From positions 73,347,546 to 73,411,545 of the forward strand of contig NC_069125.1 of NCBI RefSeq assembly GCF_026914265.1: DNA of 64,000 nt, read 5' to 3'. A program made the position numbers and the translations under genes. The notes under the pieces are model-generated. The model had not been told where the DNA came from. It searched no databases and saw only the letters and a list, made by a program, of their open reading frames with translations. Positions 1-12,200 of this stretch are shown piece by piece. Position 1 is the stretch's first letter. Each line of letters begins with the position of its first letter. Source of the DNA: Mya arenaria (taxonomy: Eukaryota; Mollusca; Bivalvia; Myida; Myidae).

Positions 1-345
1 GAGTAGGATAGCCACATGTGAAATATTTACTATTGATATTCACAAGGTGAAATAAATTGCATTTTTACACTAAAACCAAACTTTTTTCTTTAAATAATAT
101 GCCAAATCCTGAAAGATATAAAAATTATATCTAATTGTTTGCCCATGAAACATCATTTCTGAAATTACATCAATGAAATTGTGTCCCAGCCCTGTGCGAG
201 TTGAAGTTTGATATGAACTTGAGAATGGGCAAAAAAATCAAAATTATGAAAAATATCAAATTAATATTTTCACACTTAAAAACAGTCAAATATCAATTTC
301 ATTTCACTGATAAATCTCTATAAACCACCGAAAAGCATATAATAA
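1..345. repeat. AT-rich interspersed repeat in UPB1 intron 7
   Basis: The stretch around 290-350, with the words atctctataaaccaccg, matches the reverse complement of 61670-61760 (ggtggtttatagagat). The opening words taggatagc also recur near 61826. The same dispersed family therefore sits at both ends of the window in opposite orientation. No coding signal is seen at 1-833. Confidence 0.55.
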
Positions 346-833
346 AAGTATATCATACAAAAAAAATTCTCCACCTAAAAAAATCAAAGAACTGACTTTT
401 ACTGTTGATAAAAATGAAGTGTTAATAATTCAATATAAAACAAAGATAACATTGTTCTCTAAAGTTTTTGAAGATACCCGATTTCTTTTTCATTTGGAGA
501 TGACAAATACCAAAATTCAAATATCTTCTAGTAATGATATTCAGTCAATAGGGCTTTAAGAATGTCCTAGATTTAATCTGTTTCTGTATCTTTCAAGTTC
601 TGTAGGCTTTGATTACTACAAAAACACTTTTTGAAGAACCAATATTTTCAAAGTAGATTTCTGAAAAATGCAAAAAAGGAGTGAGAATAGAGCTCTAAGG
701 CAACAATTAGCTTTATCAAAAGAAAAATAAAGTAAATTTTTGATACACTAATTACACTATTTAACATATTCTTTTATGAACAAAAAAATACAGAACCAGA
801 TGTTGACCTAGAGAACAAGAAGGGCAATCTTAC

Positions 834-3800
834 CAAACTGTGTCTGGAAGACTCTGTGGCCCGTGTCACCCTCCATATAGTATGTCGACTGGAAATACAG
901 GCAGTAACAATGTTAGCACTGATGCATTAAGTGTTACTTTGAAGTCTATATTAGGCTGCATTGACCAGTAAAACTGCCAAGAGTGACCTTGACCTTTGAG
1001 CAATGTAGCGCGCAAAAGAAAACTTCCTGACCTCTACACTGTGCATTCTAGGACAGGCAGATAGGTACATATTCATACTTATTACTATAGTCAATTGATG
1101 AAGCTCAATAGAATCTAATGCAATCATTTTCTTAGTCAAAATTCTCTTCATAAAATCATGATAAGATTACTAAGTGAGATGATGCCAGCTATTGCTGTAT
1201 CTTGAAGTGTTGTAGTCATGTATTAACAAGAGGTATACCTCGTTAAAGTCACCGACTCTAGGAATGTGATTCTTCCTGGACTTCCCGAGATATGCTCCCG
1301 TGTTTGATATCACCACTGAAACAGTGAACCATCAAGTTGATCTTCAACAGAACAACATAATTTTTATATAAACAATTCAGAATGAAATACTTCATTTCAA
1401 CTCAATAAGTCTTTCATAAAGGTAAATGATGAAATATCCAGAAACACAAATACATTCTACAAAATGTCTTGATGATTAAGTCTCCATTCACTCAGCTAGA
1501 CAGAGCATCTACCTGCTGTGTTGGCCAAGACATCACCATGGTTCTCATCACGTTCCAGGATCGGAGATATGATCACCATGTTATACTTTTTGGCAAGCTG
1601 TTGGTCAGAAATATCAAACTTTAACCAAGATACTAACTAATTATTCTTCATGTCCTACAGGTGTTTTTGTCAGAATGGCTCTTATTTTACAATTATTGAA
1701 CAATCTTAATACTTCAAACAGTAACTATTCAAGTGACATTACTTAAATTTCACTAAACAGATAGTGCAAGGATACACAAACATATCAAATTCAAAACTAT
1801 TGTACACATAGATTGCCTAAAGCAGAGTACAATCTCATTTCCAACCCTAAGCGGGATAATTACATTCTATGATTCTTGCTCACCTCCTGCAGCAGTCTGG
1901 TGGTCGGGCCGTCCTCTGCAGACTCCGCAAACTGACACCAAGGGTGCTTCTCCCGTGTACAGAAGGCAAATGGCATTGCTAAACATCAACCACCCAGTTA
2001 ATATGGTATCATATGCAATATTGAAATTATTATCAAGAACATTTTTACACAGAGCTAAACAGAATTGTGTACCATATTTACATATTTTGACGTTTATCAA
2101 AAAAAAAAGGTACCATAGACTTTTTGTCATATTATGGCCAACTTACTCCAGGCCTCCTGCATACACATGACATTTACTCCACATTTTGCTCCAGTAGAAA
2201 TGATATCTGAGATTCTCTTGTGGAGAGATTCAATCTGCAAAGGAATATATATGCTACAACACTAAATCAGTATCATTACATGCAAGTTTTAATGTTCACA
2301 GTTTCTTAGTACATTAACACAGCGGTTAATATAACAGATACGTGCATGGGATTACAAATCAATGATTGCCTTCATATTTAGCTTACAATGATCACATTTT
2401 CCAGGGCTTTTTTGTCTGTTATATAACAGTTATTTTGCTATTATCCAAATGCTGAAAAGTTATATTGAATGCAAATATTCCCAATAAAACCTTTCAAAAA
2501 TAATTGATAAAATTTGTCAAAACAAGATGATAATACAACATATTAATTGTTTTTGCAACTTAAAGATTATTGTACAATTTGAGTCTATTACCCCAAAGAA
2601 TAATATCTACACTCAAAAAATCCCAATTTGACAGATATTGGTCATGTTTATAAAATAATAGAACAAAAACAGAAGCACAATGACAGCCCTACATCACTCA
2701 CCGGAGTACACTGCCATTTTCGCTGAATCAGACATACTAGTATGTGCCAATAAATTGTTATAAGATTCTTCAAAACCTTTGACAAACATTCTTACCAAGT
2801 TTCACCAGGATCCTCTATTGCATAAAAAGTTTTTTTTAACATTTGTCCTTGTGACCTACCTGTACTGTTTAAAAGTTTTTATCGGATGACCCACATTCAA
2901 AATTACACAATAGTTTATCAACACAATAATTCTGACCAGAATTTGATGTTACAGATGAAAAAAACAGCCTCATTTTACTGTGAAAAAGGTCTACAGTGTA
3001 CCGTAAATACACTTATTTTTGACGATGGATGCTGCCCGGCAACCTAGCATCAACAATAGCTCACCCTTAGCACTTTGTGCACAGGTAAAGTATGGGTGTA
3101 CCTGCTGCGCTATGGGGGCGTCCGTCGGCAGAACTATTTTGTTCTGGATGAGGCCAACACGAACCACCCTCGGGGGCCTTGTCTCCTCTTCCAGGGCATC
3201 AAACTGATAGCCAACAAGCTCAAAGTCGCCAGAGTCAGCTTCAGCTAGGGCATCCCCTGCTAAATCCAGCTGCCTGAAAGTATGGGGGTTAAATCTAGTC
3301 TTGAACAAAATCTTGTAAAAAGAAATGTAATAAATTTCCTTTTTATTTCAGATTCATAATTACATGTTCAACTCAGAACTGGGAGCATTAGCAGTATCAA
3401 TATTTTTTTAAACAAATTTGGGCCAAAATTCCATCTCCTAAACAAATAAAACATTTCAAAAAAGTAGAAATAATCATATAAATGCAGTCCTATTCTCTGA
3501 AAATTCTTCAAGTCCATGACCTTTTTTTTGTTTAAAATATACTATGGTAAATTATCAGTGATTTTTTTTGGTGCAATTTACTGCCTTCTAAAGGCTGTTT
3601 CCCCTAGCATAAAAGTGTTCATTTTTCCCAAATATTGATTATGTTTTCCCAAATAATGTCAGATCCTGTGAATGAATAAAGTTAAGCAATGAATTTATTA
3701 ACAAATAAACAAAATCTTGACAAGAATAGCTCTTTTACAGCATATGCATAAAAAAGTAAAAACATGTATAATTGCTATTATTTTTGCTATTTAAGCATGA

Positions 3801-6035
3801 TTTTGTATTTTTCCCAATAAAAATCCCAATTTGAAAGGAACAGGCGGTGAAAATGATTTTAAAAAAATCACTGATTACAGGCATTTTATCACTATTATCA
3901 AAACAGCTCTGGCCCCATTCACAAAAAGGCGAAAAACACTGAATGTAAATTAGAGAAAAAAATATGTCAAGAATATATTTAACTTCATACAGCTGTGTGT
4001 GCTTAAGAATAATGAGTTGCTTTACAAAAATGTACAGTATTATACATGGAAGATTTATGTATACATGTTTGAACTGTTTCTGTTATCAGTAAGGCTTTTC
4101 AAATACTAAAAGCATAATAAACACTGTGGAAGATTTACTCTTGATAAAAGTGTACAGAATAGAACAGTTGGTTTATAGGTCAATCACTCAAAGTAAAAGA
4201 AAATCTCTTCTTAAATAGGTGAACAGAAATTATCATTCAACATTGCATACATTTGAGCAAATAAGAATTTTGTCCACCATGTTTTATGATCTTGGATGTT
4301 TTGTACACCCTTTCAAAATGATGCGTGAGGTTTCGTCCACCTAGTCAAAAAGGACATGGGAGGTTTGTCCTCCAGCGGAGTGAGATATGATGGGTTCTGA
4401 GATCTGGGACCAATATTTACAGGGATAAGAAACAAGTGCAAATAATCAACAGACAGTACTTTCAAGAATGTCTTTACTGGTGTGTTCCTTGCAAAGATAT
4501 CAATTTAATTAAATTTGATGAATATATTAAAAAAATAATATAACAGAAACATGACCAAACACTAACACCAAGTCTATGCAGCCAATTAGACATTGAAAAA
4601 ACGGCACATAAAAACTAATATGCTTGAGTTTTATTAAAAAGATACTTTTATATACATGTAGATATATAAAAAATATATTTAAAAGTATTTTTTAAGAAAA
4701 CTTGAGGATATTTATTGAATTTACTATCACTATCTAAAGTATATCAAAGTACTGAAAGGCCATATTTTAGTGTCTAAGCAATGTAACAAATGCCTGTGCA
4801 TTGTATGGTATGGTATGGTACGGTACGGTACGGTCCGGTCTGGTCATGTCAGCTCGAGTCGGGGTCGTCATCAAGGATAACCCGTAAAAGTGCAAGCACT
4901 TATTTCCAACTGGGCCCTTGGTTTTTGCTGAAGGGACAGCACGCAGAAAAAAGAGTGGTGGGATAAAAGGAAATCTGGGTGCGATACCCTAGGTCTTTTT
5001 CAAATACACAGGGTCCATCTTTCCTGGGCTAAACCAGAACTGATTTCACCACTTTTCCAAGCACTACCCTTTCAATGCCAAGCGCCAGGCAAGGGGGCTT
5101 ACTTGTGCCAACTTTTGATGTCATTCGGTATGACGCAGCCAGGGATCAAACCCATGACCTCCCGCTCTGTAGGCAGAGGCCTTAACCAATAAGCCATGGA
5201 GACGGTTAAATAATAGGCATGTGTTGAATATCAATTATACATACATGTATACAAGTAGATGTATGTTATGAACTTATATCAACAGTGTTTTTCGACAATG
5301 CAGTTTATGCCCTGTATATTGGTTCACAATTTAATACCCACCAATTTGTGCTAACTGTTATGCACCAGTCAATTGTAACCACACCCCCCCCTCACCCCCC
5401 GGGGAATAGTGGGGACTTTAACTTTCAGTTCAGCCAAGCCCGGGTGGGAAAAACTGCTGGTAAAATCCCCGCCAAATGCCCCTGCACCCCAGGGACCCTA
5501 GGTTAAGCCCATTCCCCGCTTTTTTGGCGCGAAGACTGAAACCACTGCATTCACCCGGCACTGCGGGGCCACCTTTAGAGTAAAAACACGGCCCATTTCC
5601 CTGGCTATCCCCGGTATTTCCCCGGACCTTGGGAGGGGGGAGCGTGGCCACAATTGACTGGTGCATCACTGGGTACGTTTAAAATTTAAGAAACATGCGT
5701 TCGTATTTGGCTTTTCCATATATACATGTGTGTACATGAAGTGCTTATTAAAATAATGTACATGCATCAGTCTTATCACACTGTAAATACTCGCACTACA
5801 CTCACTGATTACAACTGTGACGAGTGCCAAATACAGAACCAAATATGATACTGGTACATGATTGTGTAAATGAGATATAGAGCTTCTACGGTTACTTAAA
5901 CCTAAAAAGACATGACAACTCTACTGCCACTTACTTCAACTCTTTTCCATAGAGAATCCGTCTGACTTCCGCTAGTTCATTCTCTGGAAGATGTTTTTCA
6001 AGCGATTTTTCGACGCTCTGAAATTCGGCCGACAT
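834..6035 (-). CDS. UPB1: Beta-ureidopropionase, exons 1-7 (3' part outside window)
   Basis: Last enzyme of pyrimidine catabolism: it hydrolyses N-carbamoyl-beta-alanine to beta-alanine, ammonia and CO2 in the cytosol. I read seven GT-AG exons, in coding order: 5935-6035, 3102-3273, 2147-2234, 1884-1978, 1513-1597, 1239-1315 and 834-888. Reading phase is kept at every junction, giving 224 residues of a protein usually near 385. The start ATG at 6033-6035 opens with MSAEF and aligns with the human N terminus (EKHLP, LYGKEL). Nitrilase-fold landmarks are present: catalytic Glu at residue 118 in QEAWT and catalytic Lys at residue 195 in RKNHIPR. The catalytic Cys (NICYG in relatives) would be in exon 8; I found no such exon at 1-833, so it must lie further left. 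Intron 1 (2.66 kb) carries a SINE and a MITE. Identity rests on remembered family sequence. Confidence 0.93.
4800..5213 (-). mobile_element. tRNA-headed SINE in UPB1 intron 1
   Basis: On the minus strand the element opens with a tRNA-like head (5141-5206). This has an A-box-like TGGCTTATTGG and a B-box-like GGTTTGATCCC. A body with the words TTGCCTGGCGCTTGGCAT follows, and the tail is a simple repeat of GGTAT-type pentamers (seen on the plus strand at 4806-4845). The layout is typical of RNA polymerase III SINEs. The body core is shared with the SINE at 56877-57033, although the tRNA heads differ. Confidence 0.8.
5361..5665. mobile_element. 305-bp MITE with terminal inverted repeats, UPB1 intron 1
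   Basis: The ends are perfect inverted repeats: TGCACCAGTCAATTGT at 5361-5376 and its reverse complement at 5650-5665, with weaker pairing inward. The interior is GC-rich, unlike the surrounding intron, and has no coding match. I cannot see a clear target-site duplication, so the superfamily is unassigned. A lone end of a related copy is at 6733-6757. Confidence 0.75.
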
Positions 6036-6257
6036 GATGTTCAATATGAAGATGGATGAGTCTACCTTTAAAGGCTACGAGGGTTGGTAGGGTGTTTAAA
6101 ACAATAAAAAGAAATCATTTATAGTAATAAATTTGTGTGTTCACCATAAAATATACAAAATAACTTAAAATTAAAATTCAACAGTCGACAGAAAATTCTG
6201 AATATTTTACTTTTCTTTCCATTTCTGCTGTTTCTTAGTTGACTCTGCCTTTCAATA
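6036..6257. promoter_or_regulatory. Shared head-to-head promoter region of UPB1 and ZSWIM7
   Basis: Only 222 bp separate the UPB1 start codon (minus) from the proposed ZSWIM7 start codon (plus). Both 5' UTRs and any core promoter must fit here, or upstream non-coding exons must exist. I see no clear TATA box. A bidirectional housekeeping promoter is inferred from spacing alone. Confidence 0.5.
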
Positions 6258-9200
6258 ATGGATCCGGCCAGTTATGGCGGCTGCTTCAAAAACACGGAAG
6301 TGATGCTGAATGACGATTGTCAAGACCCAAAGGGTATCTAGATTGTCCATTTATTTTGTCTGAACAATCAAGTCACATAGATTTTGCACATACACATATT
6401 CAGTACCATGGTACCAGTACAGTAGGCGATTAGTTCTCAGACACTTTTAAGAGGTTCTTTCATCGTTTTGAAATTCGGAATATTCACCTATTGTTTATAT
6501 ATCATTATATGATTGTGACCTTATATAAAAAGGATATTTAACTTCAGCTATTCTTCTCTTGATTTTATGTAAAATTAAGCGTTAAGAATAATTTAACATG
6601 ATTTTCTTTGCCACTTGTACCAGTTAAAGAAGGGGTCAAATTCTAGTTTGACAGGAGTAGTTTTGCGGGTGCCTCAAAAAATAGTCAGTATTAGCTCGAG
6701 TCACTTGAGAGTTGTCGCCTAATAATATAGGCCGTGGTTACAATTGACTGCTGCATAAATGTACACATATTATTAAATAAAAAAACAACAATGTTTTATT
6801 AACGCTTTAGATCTGCCTGATGACATATAATATTATGAGCATGTTCTCAAATCTCATTTAAGGCTCAAATTATCATAAAGTGAATGTAATCTTCATGTTC
6901 TGAAACATTACTTCCATGACAGCACTTCACTTTAGTGCTGTAAAATTCTTAAAAAAGGGTGCAAATAATGCTGTATTTGAATGTTTTCTATTGTCATAAA
7001 CATGTACATGTACCTAAAGTTGTCTCAAAAAAAATTCCTGATGTTAACGTTACAGAAGATATAAACTGTCAAAACAGGACAATAGTGAACTAGAAAAAAT
7101 GATTAAGACATGATCATATCCACAAGTATACAAATGGCTTTCACTCAAGTTCCTCCATTCATAAAGTAATTTCAGTTAAGAAACTAGTTGCACACACATC
7201 TTCTGATTGTGCCATTTACTCATAGTGAAAGAAATTGTGATAACGATGGAATCATTAAGAAAAACAATTTTACTTTCAAACAAAAGTACACTTAGATTGA
7301 ATGCATTCCTCTTTGGAGGAAATCAAGATGAAGTTCATATCAAGATAACTTAAGGCTAGTACATAAGGCATTATCCTGTTATTAGCCAGGTTTTCAACAA
7401 AAACAGGTCATAGGAATGGTGTAAGTTGTTGGGCTGACAGGGTGGCATCAAACTAGGGGTTTCCAGCAAGTAACTTAAGTTTCATTCATCATAAGGACAC
7501 CATACTTGGTGTATAGTTAGAACAGGTTGACAGCTGGCTTGGGATTGCTTTTGGGTCTACTCCATCAAAATGTCATGGTCACCATACTAAAACTAGAAAA
7601 AAAAATCCAGAGAACAAATACAGTTTCTTTCATCACATGGATACCAACCTCTGTGTATAAAAAGAACAAGTGGAGTGCATGCTTGGGACTGCTTTTGATT
7701 CTGTTCTGTCAAAGGTCAAGCTTACAACTACGGGTACTAAATATAGATATTGTGTTTGGTCAAGGTCACTGTTACTAAAAACAGAAAAATGGTTGGTACT
7801 GAAAAAGTTTAGTTAGAGTTGACATATTGTGACCAAACTTGGTATATAGGAAGAGTTTATTGGGACCTTTCATGAGATTGCATTTGGAGCCCATAGGGCC
7901 AAGGTCAAGGCCACTGTTACTTAAAAAGAAAATTGGTCAAAGCTGAATAACATAGGGTTACTAGTTAGGGTTGAAATATGGTGACCAAACTTGGTATGTA
8001 GGAAGACATTATTTTCTTCAGTCAATCATGAAAACCTGGTTTCGTTACTTTGTGGTGTTTCTTTTTTGTTATTTGAAACATGTTTGCATACTTAATTCAC
8101 AGCACAGGTGGCAGTTATGTTGACCTAACCACCTTAATGACAAGGGCTTCTCTCTCCCCCTTCCCTTATTGGTTTGGAACAAATTCCAAATAATAGCCAT
8201 ATGTAATCTCATACATAAATGTTTTTGTTTTTTATTTGGAATTTGAGAAAGTTCAAGATCGTTGCGCATGTATAAGTTGTTGTTGATGTCACATTGCAGG
8301 AGCTGTTGTGGAGGCCGTGGTGGATGAGCTCCTCGAGGAGGTCGGTAGAACATACAAGGACAATGGGAAAAGTAATGTAGATCAAAAGATGATTCTTAGT
8401 TGTCACACTATATATTTTAAACTCAATAAATGTTAGAGAAAATTGAAAACCATCTGTTGAAAGTCAATACTAAGTAAATGTTTTCGTAAAACTCAAAATA
8501 AAATGAATGGTTTGATCAGATTTCATTTTAAACATATATATATATATATATAGTTTATAATGTCGGAAAACCACACTATTTTTATTGAAAAGTACAATAA
8601 TGATTTTTGTAGGCATTTCATGTGTATGTGTAAAAATTCTTGTGAGCATTTGATGTGCATGTGTAATGAATCTTGTGAGTGTTTGATGTGCATGTGTAAT
8701 GAAACTTGTGAGCATTTGATGTGCATGTGTAATGAATCTTGTGAGCATTTGATGTGCATGTGTAATGAATCTTGTGAGCATTTGATGTGCATGTGTAATG
8801 AGTCTTGTGAGCATTTGATGTGGATGTGTACTGAATCTTGTGAGCATTTGATGTGTATGTGTAATGAATCTTGTGCATATGATGTGCATGTGTAATGAGT
8901 CTTGTGAGCATTTGATGTGCATGTGTAATGAATCTTGTGAGCATTTGATGTGCATGTGTACTGAATCTTGTGAGCATTTGATGTGTATGTGTAATGAGTC
9001 TTGTGAGCATTTGATGTGCATGTGTACTGAATCTTGTGAGCATTTGATGTGCATGTGTAATGAGTCTTGTGAGCATTTGATGTGCATGTTTACTGAATCT
9101 TGTGAGCATTTGATGTGCATGTGTAATGAATCTTGGGAGCATTTGATGTGCATGTATTATGAGTCTTGTGAGCATTTGATGTGCATGTGTACTGAATCTT

Positions 9201-12200
9201 GTGAGCATTTGATGTGCATGTGTACTGAATCTTGTGAGTGTTTGATGTGCATGTGTAATAAATCTTGTGAGCATTTGATGTGTATGTGTAATGAATCTTG
9301 TAAGTGTTTGATGTGTATGTCTAAAAATATTGTGAGCATTTCATGTGCATGTGTAATGAATCTTGTGAGCATTTGATGTGCATGTGTACTGAATCTTGTG
9401 AGCATTTGATGTGTATGTGTAATGAATCTTGTGAGCATTTGATGTGTATGTGTAATGAATCTTGTGAGTGTTTGATGTGCATGTGTAATGAATCTTGTGA
9501 GCATTTGATGTGCATGTGTAATGAATCTTGTGAGCATTTGATGTGTATGTGTAATGAATCTTGTGAGCATTTGATGTGTATGTGTACTGAATCTTGTGAG
9601 CATTTGATGTGCATGTGTAATGAATCTTGTGAGTGTTTGATGTGTTTGTGTAATGAATCTTGTGAGCATTTGATGTGTATGTGTAATGAATCTTGTGAGC
9701 ATTTGATGTGTATGTGTAATGAATCTTGTGAGCGTTTGATGTGCATGTGTAATGAATCTTGTGAGCATTTGATGTGCATATGTAATGAATCTTGTGAGTG
9801 TTTGATGTGTATGTGTACTGAATCTTGTGAGCTTTTGATGTGCATGTTTAATGAATCTTGTGAGCATTTGATGTGTATGTGTACTGAATCTTGTGAGAAT
9901 TTGATGTGCATGTGTACTGAATCTTGTGAGCATTTGATGTGTATGTGTACTAAATCTTGTGAGCATTTGATGTGTATGTGTACTGAATCTTGTGAGCATT
10001 TGATGTGCATGTGTAATGAATCTTGCGAGCATTTGATGTGTATGTGTACTGAATCTTGTGAGCATTTGATGTGCATGTGTAATGAGTATTGTGAGCATTT
10101 GATGTGCATGTGTAATGAATCTTGGGAGCATTTGATGTGTATGTGTAATGAATCTTGCGAGTGTTTGATGTGTATGTGTAATGAATCTTGTGAGCATTTG
10201 ATGTGTATGTGTAATGAATCTTGTGAGCGTTTGATGTGCATGTGTAATGAATCTTGTGAGCATTTGATGTGCATATGTAATGAATCTTGTGAGTGTTTGA
10301 TGTGTATGTGTACTGAATCTTGTGAGCATTTGATGTGCATGTGTAATGAATCTTGCGAGCATTTGATCTGCATGTGTACTGAATCTTGTGAGCATTCGAT
10401 GTGCATGTGTAATGAATCTTGTGAGTGTTTTATGTGTATGTGTAATGAATCTTGTGAGTGTTTTATGTGTATGTGTAATGAATCTTGTGATCATTTGATG
10501 TGTATGTGTTATGAGTCTTGGGAGTGTTTGATGTGCATGTGTAATGAATCTTGTGAGTGTTTGATGTGTATGTGTAATGCATCTTGTGAGCATTTGATGT
10601 GCATGTGTAAAATGAGTCTTGTGAGCATTTGATGTGCATGTGTAATGAGTCTTGTGAGCGTTTGATGAGGATGTGTAATGAGTGTTGTGAGCATTTGATG
10701 TGCATGTGTAATAAGTCTTGTGAGCATTTGATGTGCATGTGTAAGATGAGTCTTCTGAGCATTTGATGTGCATGTGTAATGAGTCTTGTGAGCATTTGAT
10801 GTGCATGTGTAAAATGAGTCTTCTGAGCATTTGATGTGCATGTGTAATGAGTCTTGTGAGCATTTGATGTGCATGTGTAATGAATCTTGTGAGTGTTTGA
10901 TGTGTATGTGTAATGCATCTTGTGAGCATTTGATGTGTATGTGTAATGAGTCTTGGGAGTGTTTGATGTGTATGTGTAATGAATCTTGTGAGCGTTTGAT
11001 GTGCATGTGTAATAAATCTTGTGAACATTTGATGTGCATGTGTAATGAATCTTGTGAGCGTTTGAAGTGTTTTTGTAATGGGGAGCAGTTGATGTGCATG
11101 TGTAATGAGTCTTGTGAGCATTTGATGTGTATGTGTAATGAATCTTTTGAGCGTTTGAAGTGTTTTTGTAATGGGGAGCAGTTGATGTGCATGTTTAATA
11201 AGTCTTGTGAGCATTTGATGTGCATGTGTAATGAGTCTTGTGAGCATTTGATGTGCATGTGTTATGAGTCTTGTTAGCATTTGATGTGTATGTGTAATGA
11301 ATCTTGTGAGCGTTTTAAGTGTTTTTGTAATGGGGAGCAGTTGATGTGCATGTGTAATGAGTCTTGTGAGCATTTGATGTGCATGTGTAATGAGTCTTGT
11401 GAGCATTTGATGTGCATGTGTTATGAGTCTTGTTAGCATTTGATGTGTATGTGTAATGAATCTTGTGAGCGTTTGATGTGTTTGTGTAATGGGGAGCAGT
11501 TGATGTGCATGTGTAATGAGTCTTGTGAGCATTTGATGTGCATGTGTAATGAGTCTTGTGAGCATTTGATGTGCATGTGTTATGAGTCTTGTTAGCATTT
11601 GATGTGTATGTGTAATGAATCTTGTGAGCATTTGATGTGTTTGTGAAATGGGGAGCAGTTGATGTGCATTTGTAATGAGTCTTGTGAGCATTTGATGTGC
11701 ATGTGTTATGAGTATTGTGAGCATTTGATGTGCATGTGTAATGAGTCTTGTGAACATTTGATGTGCATGTGTTATGAGTCTTGTGAGCATTTGATTTGTA
11801 TGTGTAATGAATCTTGTGAGCGTTTGATGTGTTTGTGTAATGGGGAGCAGTTGATGTGCATGTGTAATGAGTCTTGTGAGCATTTGATGTGCATGTGTAA
11901 TGAGTCTTGTGAACATTTGATGTGCATGTGTAATGAGTCTTGTGAGCATTTGATGTGCATGTGTAATGAGCCTTGTGAGCAGTTGATGTGCATGTGTAAT
12001 GAGTCTTCTAAGCATTTGATGTGCATGTGTAATGAGTCTTCTAAGCATTTGATGTGCATGTGTAATGAGTCTTGTGAGCATTTGATGTGAATGTGTAATG
12101 AGCCTTGTGAGCAGTTGATGTGCATGTGTAATGAGTCTTCTAAGCATTTGATGTGCATGTGTAATGAGTCTTGTGAGCATTTGATGTGCATGTGTAATGA

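Noticed and set aside
5141-5206. A tRNA gene on the minus strand
   Set aside because: It is the head of the SINE at 4800-5213; the cloverleaf is poor and the body and tail repeat follow.
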